Of a stretch of DNA of 64,000 nt, positions 42,038 to 53,242 are shown piece by piece. A program made the translations under genes and the position numbers. How positions within the stretch are numbered: the stretch's first letter is position 1; every line of letters begins with the position of its first letter. The DNA comes from Hemileia vastatrix. Lineage: Eukaryota; Basidiomycota; Pucciniomycetes; Pucciniales; Zaghouaniaceae. The stretch covers positions 23,469,150 to 23,533,149 of the forward strand of contig JASXTE010000014.1 of NCBI GenBank assembly GCA_030280995.1, in the 5' to 3' direction. The notes beneath the pieces were generated by a model that was given only the letters and a program-made list of their open reading frames with translations, was not told where the DNA came from and ran no database searches.

Positions 42038-42447
42038 CAGGGGGAAAAAATGTTGAACTAGATGTCTCGTTCAGTTTTGTGACCCTATTTCATTCCTAGG
42101 TGCAGTTTTGATACAAACCATTGAATGTCACTTTTTGAGCCCACATTATTTTTTGCCTTTGGAAGATGATTAAGGTGGTGCGGTGTGGTGTGGGTATGCT
42201 TGTAAAGAGAAGGGAAGAGGAGGTGTAAATAGAATTTTCAGATAAATTCATGAAGATGAGAGGGTATGAGCTAAGGAGATGCCAATGTCAGAAAAGCAAA
42301 ATAAAAATAAAAATAAAAATAAATAAATAAAAATAAAAAATAAAAATAAGGTGGGGTTAAACAGGGTCACTCCACAAATCAGACCCAGAGTTGTAGCCTG
42401 CTACCGAAAACTGAATTAGACATCTAGTTCAAGAATTTTTCTCCCTG
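42038..42447. mobile_element. 410-bp MITE related to the 3.0-kb fold-back element
   Basis: Ends CAGGGGGAAAAAATGTTGAA and the complement of CAGGGAGAAAAATTCTTGAA, each followed by a 16-bp ACTAGATGTCT block as in the fold-back element. Subterminal GACCCTATTTCATTCCTAGG resembles GACCCTGTTCAAGCCCTGG near the fold-back right end. An (AAATAA)n stretch lies at 42300-42350. No clear target duplication. Confidence 0.75.
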
Positions 42448-43176
42448 TTTAATGCTACTTTTCTCTTCATAGTCTACTAACATTTTTTTAGAATTACAAT
42501 ACTAGAAATTGGAACATTGATCTTTTTGTTTCTCACCAATAATTTTAAGCCTTGAGAACTGTTGTGCCTTTTATTACTTCAATAAACCATTCAAGGCCAG
42601 CATTTGTCCCAGAACCATCATTTTAACATGGGCCATAGTTTTTATGCAATTTCATTAAGTCTGGCCTTTGTCTCAGCACCACCACATTAAGTCAGAAACT
42701 TTTGTGCACATCATCATTTTCCAGCCTGGCCTTTGTCCTAGAATCACCATAAATTCTGGCCATTATTCCTGGATCATCATCAAGTCAGTATTTATCCCCT
42801 ACATCACCAATTAAACCTTTCTTTCATACAATTCCCTTATTCTAATTTTTATCATCTTCTTTTATGCCTTTTTCTTCACATTGGTTTTATAATTAAATTA
42901 TACTTATTATTTTATTAGCTCATTGTTTTCATAGTGTTTTAAATAAAAGAACTTCCTACTATCTCACAAGATATTGGTAAGGATTTGGTGATGTTTTGGT
43001 GAGATTTTGGAGAAGTTTGGTTGCTTTTAGGGGGAGAGTTGGTGTTTTTTTTTGTTGAAAATTCAGTGATTATTTTTTAAGGCTTTGGTGATGTTCTGGT
43101 AAGTTTTGTGGTGAAATTATGGTAATGTTTTATTGAAGCTTCAGTAGTTCTCTTGGGGGAATTTTGATGGGGTTTT
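42448..43176. other. Unassigned AT-rich DNA, G/T-rich at its right end
   Basis: 42560-42800 holds repeated words of the type GCCTTTGTCC-AGAATCACCAT (CTGGCCTTTGTC at about 42661 and 42725), a short degenerate repeat. From about 42960 the DNA becomes the TTTTGGTGAG-type repeat that continues after the solo LTR. No gene. Confidence 0.45.
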
Positions 43177-44668
43177 TATCAGCCTGGATATCCCCAGGAC
43201 TGAGTAAAAAGTACTTAAAAGTTATGTTAAACACATGGACTATACATGGGAGCAATAAATTAGAGTACACAAATTGTATACATAAGTAAAATTATGATAA
43301 TATACAAAATATGCCATTATAACACCTTATATGCACGCATATATCCACCTTTTATAAGTCTTATGTACTTAATATTAAGCTGGAATATGTTAGGGTAATC
43401 TTATGAACCTTAAATATAAGGCTACATAATTTTTAAATAGACTTAAAGCTGTTGTTTTAATTATTTATGTGAAAAACAAGAAATGTGCTTCAAATCACTT
43501 AAAAGTTGACTATATGCGCTATAAATTTAATAATATTAAAAATGTGCCTTGACAGATCAATTTATCTTAATTAGAGCTATTGATTTGGCTACTCAAATGC
43601 ATAAAAATAACACTTTACAAATTTGGTGTTTTTTATGCCAGAAATGGCTTCTGTGTACTGGCCACATACTGCCTGCATTTTTCCCATGTGAATAGCTTCA
43701 ATTTTAGAAAAGTTAGATTTTTCAGACTTTAATTACCCCACATTCTACGCCCACTGTGGGGAAACACGCTAAAATAGGTGACAGGCACTTATTTATTGTC
43801 CTAGTTTAATTATAAATGCATTGACCCTTATTATATGCACTTATTTCATTAATGACCTCAATCTTGGTGCTTTAATTTACTACCATGCTTAAATTTGCAT
43901 AAAGTAGTCAAGGATTTACCTGTGAAAGCGCCTGCAAAGGACTTCATGTAGTTACCCCACATCTCACACCCTTTTTTGGGTTTTTAAGTGGTTTCTCAGT
44001 CAATTTTGGTTATTTTTGAATGGGGATTTCACATAGTATAATGTCATGATTAGCCCCATCATTTCTACTTTCAATACCCCTTAATATGGAGTAATAATTA
44101 GTCTTAATTTTCCCTTTTTAGTCTTTTATTTTAATGTATTACATGCATATACTCTCTTTTTTGCTTATTCTTTAATTTTGATGGATTATCCCTATTACTG
44201 CAGGATTTTTCCAGGTGATATCATTCTAATTATGTTACTGGTCACTCTTTATGTTGTTGGACATGTCTATTAGTTGGAATGAGGCATCATTAATCATGTG
44301 TAGAGCTGGTAAATTACAGGGTTCATTGGGGAAGTTATTGTGTATTAAAGGAGAGGGTTTTTGGTCTTGTTTTCTACATTTTTTATCATTAAAATAAAAC
44401 ACATAACCAATAAAATTTACAATACATATCAATAGAACTTATAAAGTCTTTGAATATCATCTGAATTCTTAAATCTATTTTTCTACCAACTATAAGATTG
44501 TAAGCCATATATAATTAGTGAGATTTAAATTACTGAGACCCTTATATTTGAGTTATATTTTAATACTTATTGGATTTGTACTACATTATTCATATAGGAC
44601 CATAAAATCTTCTAGACAACTGAACATTAAAGCTAGTTCACATCTTTGTACTTGATCTCAGCCTGAAA
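43177..44668 (+). mobile_element. Degenerate solo LTR
   Basis: 1492 bp. Begins TATCAGCCTGGATATCCCCA, close to the TGTCAGCCT start of the tandem Gypsy LTRs, and shares CAGGACTGAGTA just inside. It ends GCCTGAAA and is flanked by GTTTT on both sides (43172-43176, 44669-44673). Terminal TG and CA have become TA and AA. Non-coding. Confidence 0.75.
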
Positions 44669-45566
44669 GTTTTGATGAGGTTATGGGGGAGGGTTTGGTG
44701 ATGTTTTGATAGATATTTGGTGGTTTTTTGGGCGGTAGAGTTTGTGGGGAATTTTTCTAAAATCCTGGTGACATTTTTGTTGTTTTTTTTTGGTGAGGGT
44801 TTAATTAGATTTTGGTAGTTTTTTTTTGTTGAGGTTTTGGTGGTTTTTTGAGGGGTTTTTGGTAAGATTTAGTTGATGGTTTGGTGCAAATTTAGTGAGA
44901 ATATAGTGAGAATTTCATGAGATTTTATGTATGATATTTTGGTGAGGTTTTGGGTGAGACTATTCAGTGAGTATTTGATGAAATTTAAGTATTTTTTTGA
45001 AGAGTTTTTTTTTTTTTTTTTTTTTGAAAGATTTTGGTGTTATTTTAGACAGATTTTTGTGATTTTTTGGTGAGATTTTTTTATGAGGTTTGGTGGGGGG
45101 TTTTTTTTTGGTGAGTTTTTGGTGAGATTTGTGTGGCTCTCTTTTAGAAGGTCTTGGTGAGATTATTTTTGTGTATATTTGGTTAGAATTTGGGGAACGT
45201 TTAGTTGGAGTTTAGATAGGGCTATTTCAGTTAGAAGTTGGAGGTTTTTTGGGGGGTTTGGTAAGGTTTTGGTAAAATTTTTGTGGTTTTTTGGTGGTTT
45301 TTTAGTGAGATTTTGAATGCATATTTAGTATGGATGCATGTCACATATTAAATATGAACATATCATATCATCATACTATATGTATGTGCCAAGTATATGA
45401 ATTGGCTATATATCAAGCATTAATAGTATAATTCTAAGAAAAAATTCATAAAATCTTTATAATGAAAAGAAATGCTTTATCATGTGTGCACATGTGGAAA
45501 TGACCAGATCTTTTATCATTATAGAGATATATTGATAGAGTTAAGGACAAAATTTTAAAGAGCAGT
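44669..45566. repeat. Degenerate G/T-rich repeat (TTTTGGTGAG-like)
   Basis: Up to about 45330 the DNA is made of irregular TTTTGGTGAG/ATTTTGGTG words, the same as at 42960-43176, so the solo LTR landed inside one array. 45340-45566 is ordinary AT-rich DNA. No gene. Confidence 0.6.
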
Positions 45567-45571
45567 CATCA

Positions 45572-46748
45572 TGTCAGCCTAAATATCCTTAGGACTGAGT
45601 ATTTCTTATGCTTAAAATAAGATAACCTTAAGTAGATTAAGTTTATATCTTAAAAATAAGGTTAAAATAATAATATATATTATTTTATTATATATATATA
45701 TAATTATTATTCTATTATAAAATTTATAATAGTTTAAATAGCTTATCCATGGCCTAATAATACTTATTAAGGTGTTAATGGAGTCATAATATACTTATCT
45801 TAAGTGATATGAAGTAATTATTGACATACATAAGCTTATATGTATACATAAATATCATATTCAGTGAAATATGCAGTATATTATGTATATTTAGGTATAT
45901 AAGTGGGTTTTAGCCCCTTAATAGCCTATAACCTTTGTTTTTCTGCTTATTTTAGGTCATATGGACGAAATCAGTGGACTCACAACGCCTACAGAAGCAT
46001 AGACACCTATATCAGGCGCATACACCCAGTTTGGACAACTAAAATTACTTCCTTGGATGGTTATTCATGGATTTATGGGTTGGAAGGATGTTTCTGGGTT
46101 AATGTGGATGCTTGGGGATGTTATTGGGGGCTTGGACATTTTATTTGTTTCCTTTATATGCTTTTAGTTTCATTAAATCTCTTTTTGATTACTTATTTTA
46201 CCTGTTTCTTTATGGTATCCGCTTTTATCTGGGTTTTCTATTTATGGTATGACTCTGTGTTATTATTAATAGTGATGGAGGGTCCTTACTGGAGGTCTGG
46301 GTGTTGAAACTGCTTGAAGTGGACGCCATGGGGAGGTGATGGGCCCTCACAGTGCTGTAATTGCCGGGGATAGCAGTGACATCATCTGGATTGAAGGTCT
46401 GTGCACTCCAGTGGATTTGGGTATAAGTAAGAAGGGATTTTGACGGTTTATTATCATCATTCAATTACTAAAATTCAAACAACCACTACAATACAATTTT
46501 TAGCATTCAGAAATATATTATAAAGCCCTTATAAATTGATATTATCTTTATATAAGCTATAACTATATTTTATTCTTCTATTTTCCACCACTAGCACGCA
46601 TTTAAATCCAAGTATTGTGAGTTTTATTTGAGTATAACTATTCTATTAGTCTTCCCCTGAGATTTAATCACTAAATCATTTATTAATAAGTAGTAGGACC
46701 ATAAAATAACACTATTATATCATACTTATATACTAGACTATACTGACA
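45572..46748 (+). repeat. Array LTR a (5' LTR of Gypsy-2)
   Basis: 1177 bp, TGTCAGCCTAAATATCCTTA to ATACTGACA. Followed two bases later by a candidate primer-binding site TGGGGGTCTTTCC (46751-46763), beginning with the TGG expected from a tRNA 3' CCA. A 134-codon frame (45903-46307) is open in it. Confidence 0.93.
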
Positions 46749-47259
46749 ATTGGGGGTCTTTCCTTATATTTTACTTATTATTTAGTATAAGCCTTGGGAC
46801 GTGATTTTTACCTTAGTACAGCTCAAAATAAACCAAATATTTGGGTCTTCTGAATATTAGTGGGTCATCATAACTCATTGATTGCGGAAAAGAACCCTTA
46901 TAATAATTGTACTAATTTTTTACCATAAAAATTAGATATTTACAGTAGTAACTGTACCCAATATAAACCCAATTTCACTTGGTATTTGGACACCAATATA
47001 ACACCCAATTAAATTGGTATTTAGCTAAAGCTTGGTAAGCTAATTATTCACCCTTATAGAGGTCTAGTTAAACTTATTATTATATTTTTAACAGATTTTT
47101 TCGATTTTTTCTTACATTTTATTTAAATAAATAAAGATATAAATTCAGGGTAAGCTCCATTGCTTTTTTATTAGTAATATAATTGCTAATATCTTTTGTT
47201 TACTAATTCCATAGAGTTTTTTCCTTTTGTAGACGTAAAATATTGTCATTCTGAACAAT

Positions 47260-48774
47260 ATGAGTGCTCCCCAGGACAGTGTAAGTGAACAGCCTGCTTA
47301 TAATACCAGGTCTAAAGCTAACAAAAACTTTCCAGGACATCACCATGGAGGGACAACAGTACTCCCAGCCAGAAAGCATGAGTATAGAGGAAAAGGACGC
47401 CCTCTTAAAAAAGATAACTATAAAAAAGACGTCTCCTCCTCTTCAGGATCAACTGTCCCACCTGGCCAAACAGGTTCTGAAGTTGGAGGAATCAAAATCT
47501 CTCATGTTCAAAGAAGTAGAGCAGTTGCAAAACAATTGCAAGGTAGGGTTTCAGCAGATGAATCAGGCAATGGCAGAATTAAAGGGAGGCCAGCCCAGTC
47601 AATCAAATCAGCAACCCCCTACCCAAGGAGGGTCCACTCACTCCCAGGAGAAAATCCTGGTAGACAAATAGAAATGGGACTGGTTTCACCAACAGTGGAC
47701 AAGCCACAGTTGCAACAGGGATCCACCCCCTCATCTGACTTCCTCAGCTCACCCTTACAAGGGAAAAAAGCGCCAAAAATCAGGACTGGCAACCATCCCT
47801 TGGTAAGTAACTTACCCTCTCAGATTAGACATAATACTGATAATTACAATATAGGTAATTCTATTGATGTTAAATCTGTACAAAAAATAGAGGAGGATTT
47901 AAGAAATTTAGGTTTTAGAGTAGATACACCTGACTTGTCTTTTTTCCATAATAACAGTACTATATACAATGATAATACAGTTAATCCTCAGTTGCAACCA
48001 CCTACTAGTGAGATGAGAAGTTCACAGGAGAGTGAGAGAATTGAAAAGGAGGACATGGAATATTTTAACAATAATCCAACTGTCCATAGAATTGTTTCAG
48101 CATTGTGGAATAGAATGACTGATTGTGAGGAACAGACAGTTAAGCTCACTAGTGATACAATTTCATCCTTGACATTGAACATTTCTCAATTAGCAACACG
48201 TAATAAAGAATTAGAGAAAGAACATTTGTCTCTAACTCTTAAATATGATTCATTGAGTAATAAATATAATGACCTTTCAAACAAATTTTTTGAGTTAGAA
48301 AAATTATATGAAACACATTTATTAAAAACTGAATCAAGAACAAAGTTATCTTTTGCCCAGACAAATCAAAGTGTCTCTGAGTTGCTACAAAGATTAACTA
48401 AAGTTGAGATTGAAACAGCCAATCTACTGATGAACCAGGATAATCATAAGTATAATCAATATAATAATAATCCTTTCATTGGCAAAAGTGAATCTCATTC
48501 CTTCCCTGTACCACCACAATTAAAACCATCTGGTGGTAGTGTCAAATCTGAAAATGTAAGTCACAAATCCGTGCAGGAAGAAATACAAGACCATTTATCA
48601 AAAGTGAATGAGTTGTTGAATTTACCTAAGATTAGTGAGATAAAATCCAATCAGAAGAACTGGCCTAAGATAGATCAGTACCCAACTTATGATGGGGAAG
48701 CCAGCTCTGATTGGCAACATTTTATTCAAAGAATTGACAACTTGAAATTCTCATATAAGTTACCAGATGAATAG
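47260..48774 (+). CDS. Gypsy-2 Gag
   Basis: 504 codons from MSAPQDSVSEQPAYNTRSK to YKLPDE, then UAG. The N-terminal 180 residues are basic and disordered. A coiled coil (TLNISQLATRNKELEKEHLS, KYNDLSNKFFELEKLYETH) and the capsid-like part (NWPKIDQYPTYDGEASSDWQ) follow. The frame continues beyond the UAG into pol without shift, so the natural product was probably a Gag-Pol fusion; Gypsy-1 has GAA at the UAG position. A second open frame of 128 codons (47285-47671) overlaps the N-terminal part. It forms the Gag shell in yeast-type virus-like particles. Confidence 0.85.
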   Translation: MSAPQDSVSEQPAYNTRSKANKNFPGHHHGGTTVLPARKHEYRGKGRPLKKDNYKKDVSSSSGSTVPPGQTGSEVGGIKISHVQRSRAVAKQLQGRVSADESGNGRIKGRPAQSIKSATPYPRRVHSLPGENPGRQIEMGLVSPTVDKPQLQQGSTPSSDFLSSPLQGKKAPKIRTGNHPLVSNLPSQIRHNTDNYNIGNSIDVKSVQKIEEDLRNLGFRVDTPDLSFFHNNSTIYNDNTVNPQLQPPTSEMRSSQESERIEKEDMEYFNNNPTVHRIVSALWNRMTDCEEQTVKLTSDTISSLTLNISQLATRNKELEKEHLSLTLKYDSLSNKYNDLSNKFFELEKLYETHLLKTESRTKLSFAQTNQSVSELLQRLTKVEIETANLLMNQDNHKYNQYNNNPFIGKSESHSFPVPPQLKPSGGSVKSENVSHKSVQEEIQDHLSKVNELLNLPKISEIKSNQKNWPKIDQYPTYDGEASSDWQHFIQRIDNLKFSYKLPDE

Positions 48775-48954
48775 ATAACATCAAAATTAATTTCTTTATT
48801 TAAGGATGTTGCTTTATTATGGTTTGAAGCTGTCTTAAGTGAGGGTAGAGACTACTCTTGGGCTGAATGGAAACAACTTATTGAAAAACAATTTGGAGGT
48901 TCTAAATTCAGGCTTACTCAGCAGAGACTGTATGAGAAGACTAGGTATAATCCG

Positions 48955-51900
48955 TTGAATGGTGAAAAACCTATGGTATTTTTAATGAATTTAAACAAAA
49001 TATTAAAAGCCATTGAGCCTCATATGAATTTTAACTTATGGAAAGATAAGATAATATACAAATTACCTATATCTGTCAGAGACATTGTTGTAGCTAGAAC
49101 ATTAAATGTTACTGAATATTCTGACTTTATTAATATTTGCAATGAAATATTATTAAACCATAAGTATGAATCAAGGTATTCCACTTATAAGCAAAATGTT
49201 GAACCTGTAAAAACTCAGAATTCAAAAACACTTCAGGAGAAGCAGAAAAAACCTACTGCACCTGTAGTACCTAAAAAGTATGAAACAAATACTTGTTATA
49301 AGTGTAACAAACCTTGGGTCAAAGGTCACAAATGTGAGAAAAACATAAATATTGTTGAAAATCAACGTGAATCTGAAACTGAAACTGAAAAAAGTAAAGA
49401 ATCAAGTGATTATGACAGTAATATCTCATATAGTGATGAAAATGAAGTCTGTATGTTGGAAGATGATTTGTCCATCTTTGAAAATCCAATATTAAATATG
49501 GACTCAAATGAATCTTTAATGAATTTTGAGGATGCTGAAATCATTAAGGGTATACAAGCTGATAACTTTAGAATGACACCTATCACGGTTCCAGCTATCA
49601 TTTCTGGTGAAAATGTTAATATAGTATTGGACACAGGAGCTGCTGGTTCAGTTGTTTCCACTAATACATTACAGAAAATTGATAGTGAATATAAGTTTAA
49701 GCTTGAACCACTTCAAAATAAAAAATGGAGAGGTTTTGGATCAGTACTACACCCCATTGGTAAATACAAAGCTGCTGTTTTCTTTAAACACCAACATGGT
49801 TATGTAAGGGTAACTTGTGACTTTGTAGTAATGGATAATACTAATTGTAGTAACTGTTTTATCATTGGAAATGATATTCTGACTAAATTTGGTGTAAAAT
49901 TAGACCCTGCTAATAACAATTTTACAATTGGAATGAATGGTAAAAGGAAATTTAAAATAAATTCTTTTAACACAGTCTTACACATTGAGTCAGTAACAAA
50001 TTCTCCGTCTAAAGGAAGAGAATCCAATGAGATGGAACTTCTGGAAACAGAAATTTCAAAAGCATCATTTGGCACTCAGATAAGTGAAACTGAGAAAGAT
50101 AATATTTTGGAATTAATTAAAGCTTTTCCAATGGCTTTTGCACATGGTACAAATGAACTTGGCCTTGTAAAAGATCATGAAATGAAAATTAGTTTAACCT
50201 GTGATATGGATAATATTCCTGCTAGTCTTAAAAAGAAACCATACCCTGCTTCACCAATGAAGAGGAAAGACATAGAGGATAATATTAAGATGTTATTAAA
50301 AATGAACATTCTTGAGAAGGTTGAAACTACACCAAAATATTGTGTAATATCACCAGTGCTAATTTCATATGAACAAGATAAAGCAAGACTGTGTGGTGAT
50401 TATAGAGAATTAAATACATTTACAGTAGATGATATTTATCCCTTGCCAAGGATTGCCTCTATACATGCTACCCTTAAAGGTGCTAAATATATAAGTTGCC
50501 TAGATGGAAATAAAGGGTACCATCAAATTCCTGTTGAAAAGAATTCACAGAACTTTTTGTTGATAACAACACACATGGGAATTTATAAGTATGTCAGAAT
50601 GCCATTTGGACCAAAAAATGCTCCATCAGTATTTCAAAAGTTAATGGATATAACATTCCATAATGAAATGATTGAGGGATGGTTAATGGTATACATTGAT
50701 GACGTCATAGTGTTCTCTAAAACCTTTGATGAACACTTAATCCATTTAGGGAAAGTATTTCAGAAAATGGATGAAATAAAAATGACCCTTGCATTGAAAA
50801 AATGTAAATTTGGGTTTGAATCTTTAAAAGTGCTTGGTCATATTGTATCTGGCTTACAAATATGTGTAGACCAAAATAAAGTGGCTGCAATAAAGAATAT
50901 TGGCATTCCTCAAAATGTGAAGGATGTACAATCTTTTCTTGGAATGTGTGGTTATTATAGACAATATATAAAAAACTACCAATCAATTGCTGCACCACTG
51001 ACCACACTGATAAAGAAATCAGAAGCTTTCATTTGGAATAATGAAAGACAACAAGCTTTTAATAAGTTGAAAGAATGTTTAATGACAGCTCCTATCTTAG
51101 GATTACCAGATTTCCAATTACCTTTTGTATTATATACAGATGCAAGTTTTATTGGACTGGGTGCTGCTTTACATCAAAAACAACTTATTGAAGATAAAAT
51201 GTCAGAAGTAGTAATCTGCTATATTTCACGTACTCTGAGAAGTGGTGAATTGAAATATGGTGCTGCTCAACTTGAATGTTTGGAAGTAGTATGGGCTCTT
51301 GAAAAGCTACATTACTACCTTGAGGACCAAAAATTTGAGTTAATAACTGACTGTAGTGCAGTTAAGTCACTCTTAAACATGAAAACTCCCAATAGACACA
51401 TGTTTAGATGGCAATTAGCTGTACAAGAATACAGAGGACGGATGACTATTACACATAGAGCAGGAACCTTGCACTCTAATGTAGATCTGTTATCTAGAGT
51501 ACCTCTGCCTAATAATGATGATAATCCTGCTTATGTTCCTGAGTCAGAGATTATTAACATTTATGGCATTTATATTGTAGATCTTGAGGATGAATTTATG
51601 CAATCAATTCTTGATAATTATAATTCAGATCCTGACTTAAGTAAATTAACTACAATATTAAATGATCCATCTAATGCTTCAATGAATGTTTTAATAAAAG
51701 CATTACCAATTAAGTATAAAGAGGCATTAGAAAAAGGAAAATTTTCCATTGAGGATGGTTTTATTTATTACAGGAAAAAATTAAGTAATGTAATTGTAAT
51801 TCCCCCTTCAATGAAGGAGTTAATGTTAAGTATATGTCATGATGATATATTAGCAGGTCATTTTGACTACCATAAAACATTAACCAGGGTAAAAAACACA

Positions 51901-52266
51901 GCTTGGTGGATTAACATGTCTGAGGATGTTCAGAAATATGTTGAAACATGTGATTCTTGTCAAAAATCTAAAAGATTAACAGGAAAAAGAGCTGGTTTAT
52001 TACAACAAATTGAGCAACCAAAAGCTCCATGGGAAATCATTAACATGGACTTTGTAACAGGTTTGCCAATAGCAGGGCATAAGAGTTATAACTCCTGCTG
52101 GGTAATTGTAGATAGATTTACAAAGATGTGTAAATTTATTCCTACCCACAAAGAGGTTTCTGCAAAGGACTTAGCTTTTTTATGGTGGACACAAATGTTA
52201 AACACAGCAGGTTTCCCCAAAGCAATAGTTTCTGACAGAGATCCTAAATTTACTTCTGAGTTCTAG
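48955..52266 (+). CDS. Gypsy-2 Pol: zinc knuckle, protease, RT, RNase H, integrase (part)
   Basis: 1103 codons in the same frame as gag. Zinc knuckle CYKCNKPWVKGHKC (about 114-127), protease VLDTGAAGS (D226), RT LDGNKGYHQIPV and the YIDD box (580-583), RNase H LYTDASFIGLG (D729), integrase zinc module CHDDILAGHFDYHK with CDSCQKSKR (about 961-1010), core Asp in INMDFVTG (D1032) and SDRDPKF (D1094). A UAG at 52264-52266 cuts the integrase core between the second Asp and the Glu. Codons 48775-48954 upstream, after the gag UAG, are also open in this frame. All catalytic residues visible here are intact. Confidence 0.93.
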   Translation: MNGEKPMVFLMNLNKILKAIEPHMNFNLWKDKIIYKLPISVRDIVVARTLNVTEYSDFINICNEILLNHKYESRYSTYKQNVEPVKTQNSKTLQEKQKKPTAPVVPKKYETNTCYKCNKPWVKGHKCEKNINIVENQRESETETEKSKESSDYDSNISYSDENEVCMLEDDLSIFENPILNMDSNESLMNFEDAEIIKGIQADNFRMTPITVPAIISGENVNIVLDTGAAGSVVSTNTLQKIDSEYKFKLEPLQNKKWRGFGSVLHPIGKYKAAVFFKHQHGYVRVTCDFVVMDNTNCSNCFIIGNDILTKFGVKLDPANNNFTIGMNGKRKFKINSFNTVLHIESVTNSPSKGRESNEMELLETEISKASFGTQISETEKDNILELIKAFPMAFAHGTNELGLVKDHEMKISLTCDMDNIPASLKKKPYPASPMKRKDIEDNIKMLLKMNILEKVETTPKYCVISPVLISYEQDKARLCGDYRELNTFTVDDIYPLPRIASIHATLKGAKYISCLDGNKGYHQIPVEKNSQNFLLITTHMGIYKYVRMPFGPKNAPSVFQKLMDITFHNEMIEGWLMVYIDDVIVFSKTFDEHLIHLGKVFQKMDEIKMTLALKKCKFGFESLKVLGHIVSGLQICVDQNKVAAIKNIGIPQNVKDVQSFLGMCGYYRQYIKNYQSIAAPLTTLIKKSEAFIWNNERQQAFNKLKECLMTAPILGLPDFQLPFVLYTDASFIGLGAALHQKQLIEDKMSEVVICYISRTLRSGELKYGAAQLECLEVVWALEKLHYYLEDQKFELITDCSAVKSLLNMKTPNRHMFRWQLAVQEYRGRMTITHRAGTLHSNVDLLSRVPLPNNDDNPAYVPESEIINIYGIYIVDLEDEFMQSILDNYNSDPDLSKLTTILNDPSNASMNVLIKALPIKYKEALEKGKFSIEDGFIYYRKKLSNVIVIPPSMKELMLSICHDDILAGHFDYHKTLTRVKNTAWWINMSEDVQKYVETCDSCQKSKRLTGKRAGLLQQIEQPKAPWEIINMDFVTGLPIAGHKSYNSCWVIVDRFTKMCKFIPTHKEVSAKDLAFLWWTQMLNTAGFPKAIVSDRDPKFTSEF

Positions 52267-52275
52267 ACGTCACTT

Positions 52276-53127
52276 ATGGATGTTTCAGGGTGTCAATTGA
52301 AACTTTCTACAGCACACCATCCACAAACTGATGGGCTAGCAGAAAGAATGATACAAACCTTAGAAGATATGATAAGAAGATACTGTGCTTTTGGTCTTAA
52401 TTTTAAAGACAATGACAAATTCACGCATGATTGGGTAACCCTTATCCCAGGTTTAGAATTTGCATATAATAGTACAGTACATTCTGTCACTGGCAAAAAG
52501 CCATTTGAGTTATGGTTGGGTTATGTACCTAATACCCCTGCTAAAACTCTTAATAAGTTACCTAGATTGGATATTCATCCAGGTACTAAATCTTTTCTTC
52601 AGATGCAGGAACTATGCAGAAAACATGCTCAAGAATGTATAAATAAGGCTTTTGAGTATGAAAAGAAAAGATGGGATAAAGCCCATAAAGAACAAAGGTT
52701 CAAAGAGGGTGATGAAGTCCTTATTTCAACGCTACATTTCAATTTAAATGGTAATGTTAAATTGAAGGATCCATTCATTGGACCATTTGTAGTTAAAAAG
52801 ATGGTTGGTAATAATGCTGTTGAGGTTATTCTATATGCACCTTATGATAGAAAACATCCAGTATTTCCTATTTCTCTTATAAAACCATACCATTCTAATG
52901 ATACTGCTCTCTTTCCAAGAAGATCAGGAAGGCATAAACAGCAACCTGAAGAAATAGTGGAAATAGCAGAAATTGAAAAGATACTTAAAAAGAGACACCT
53001 TACTAAAGAAAAGGGAGTTGAGTATCTATTAAGATTTAAAAATAAATCAAGTGAATATGACCAGTGGATTCCAGAAAATGAAATCTCTGATCTTAAAAAT
53101 CTCTTGAAAAAATTTAAATTTAAATAA
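52276..53127 (+). CDS. Gypsy-2 integrase C-terminal part with chromodomain
   Basis: 283 codons in frame with the preceding pol, after the UAG. QTDGLAERMIQ carries the catalytic Glu (E23). Next come the GPY/F-like module PFIGPFVVKKMVGNNAVEV and PVFPISLIKPY, then a chromodomain-like end EYLLRFKNKSSEYDQWIPEN. The element is therefore a chromovirus. It would be made only by UAG readthrough or internal initiation. A purine tract GGGGTAAGGGAG (53231-53242) and the LTR follow. Confidence 0.88.
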   Translation: MDVSGCQLKLSTAHHPQTDGLAERMIQTLEDMIRRYCAFGLNFKDNDKFTHDWVTLIPGLEFAYNSTVHSVTGKKPFELWLGYVPNTPAKTLNKLPRLDIHPGTKSFLQMQELCRKHAQECINKAFEYEKKRWDKAHKEQRFKEGDEVLISTLHFNLNGNVKLKDPFIGPFVVKKMVGNNAVEVILYAPYDRKHPVFPISLIKPYHSNDTALFPRRSGRHKQQPEEIVEIAEIEKILKKRHLTKEKGVEYLLRFKNKSSEYDQWIPENEISDLKNLLKKFKFK

Positions 53128-53242
53128 TACTGTTCATTCAGTATATGTATTATAAAAATTATTTTTTATTTTATTATTTCATTCCTTAAGATTAATTAAA
53201 ATGTCTTAACATTTTTTTATTGTTTTTTTTGGGGTAAGGGAG

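Noticed and set aside
46225..46464. 79-codon minus-strand frame repeated in each array LTR
   Set aside because: Shared only because the LTRs are near-identical; probably fortuitous.
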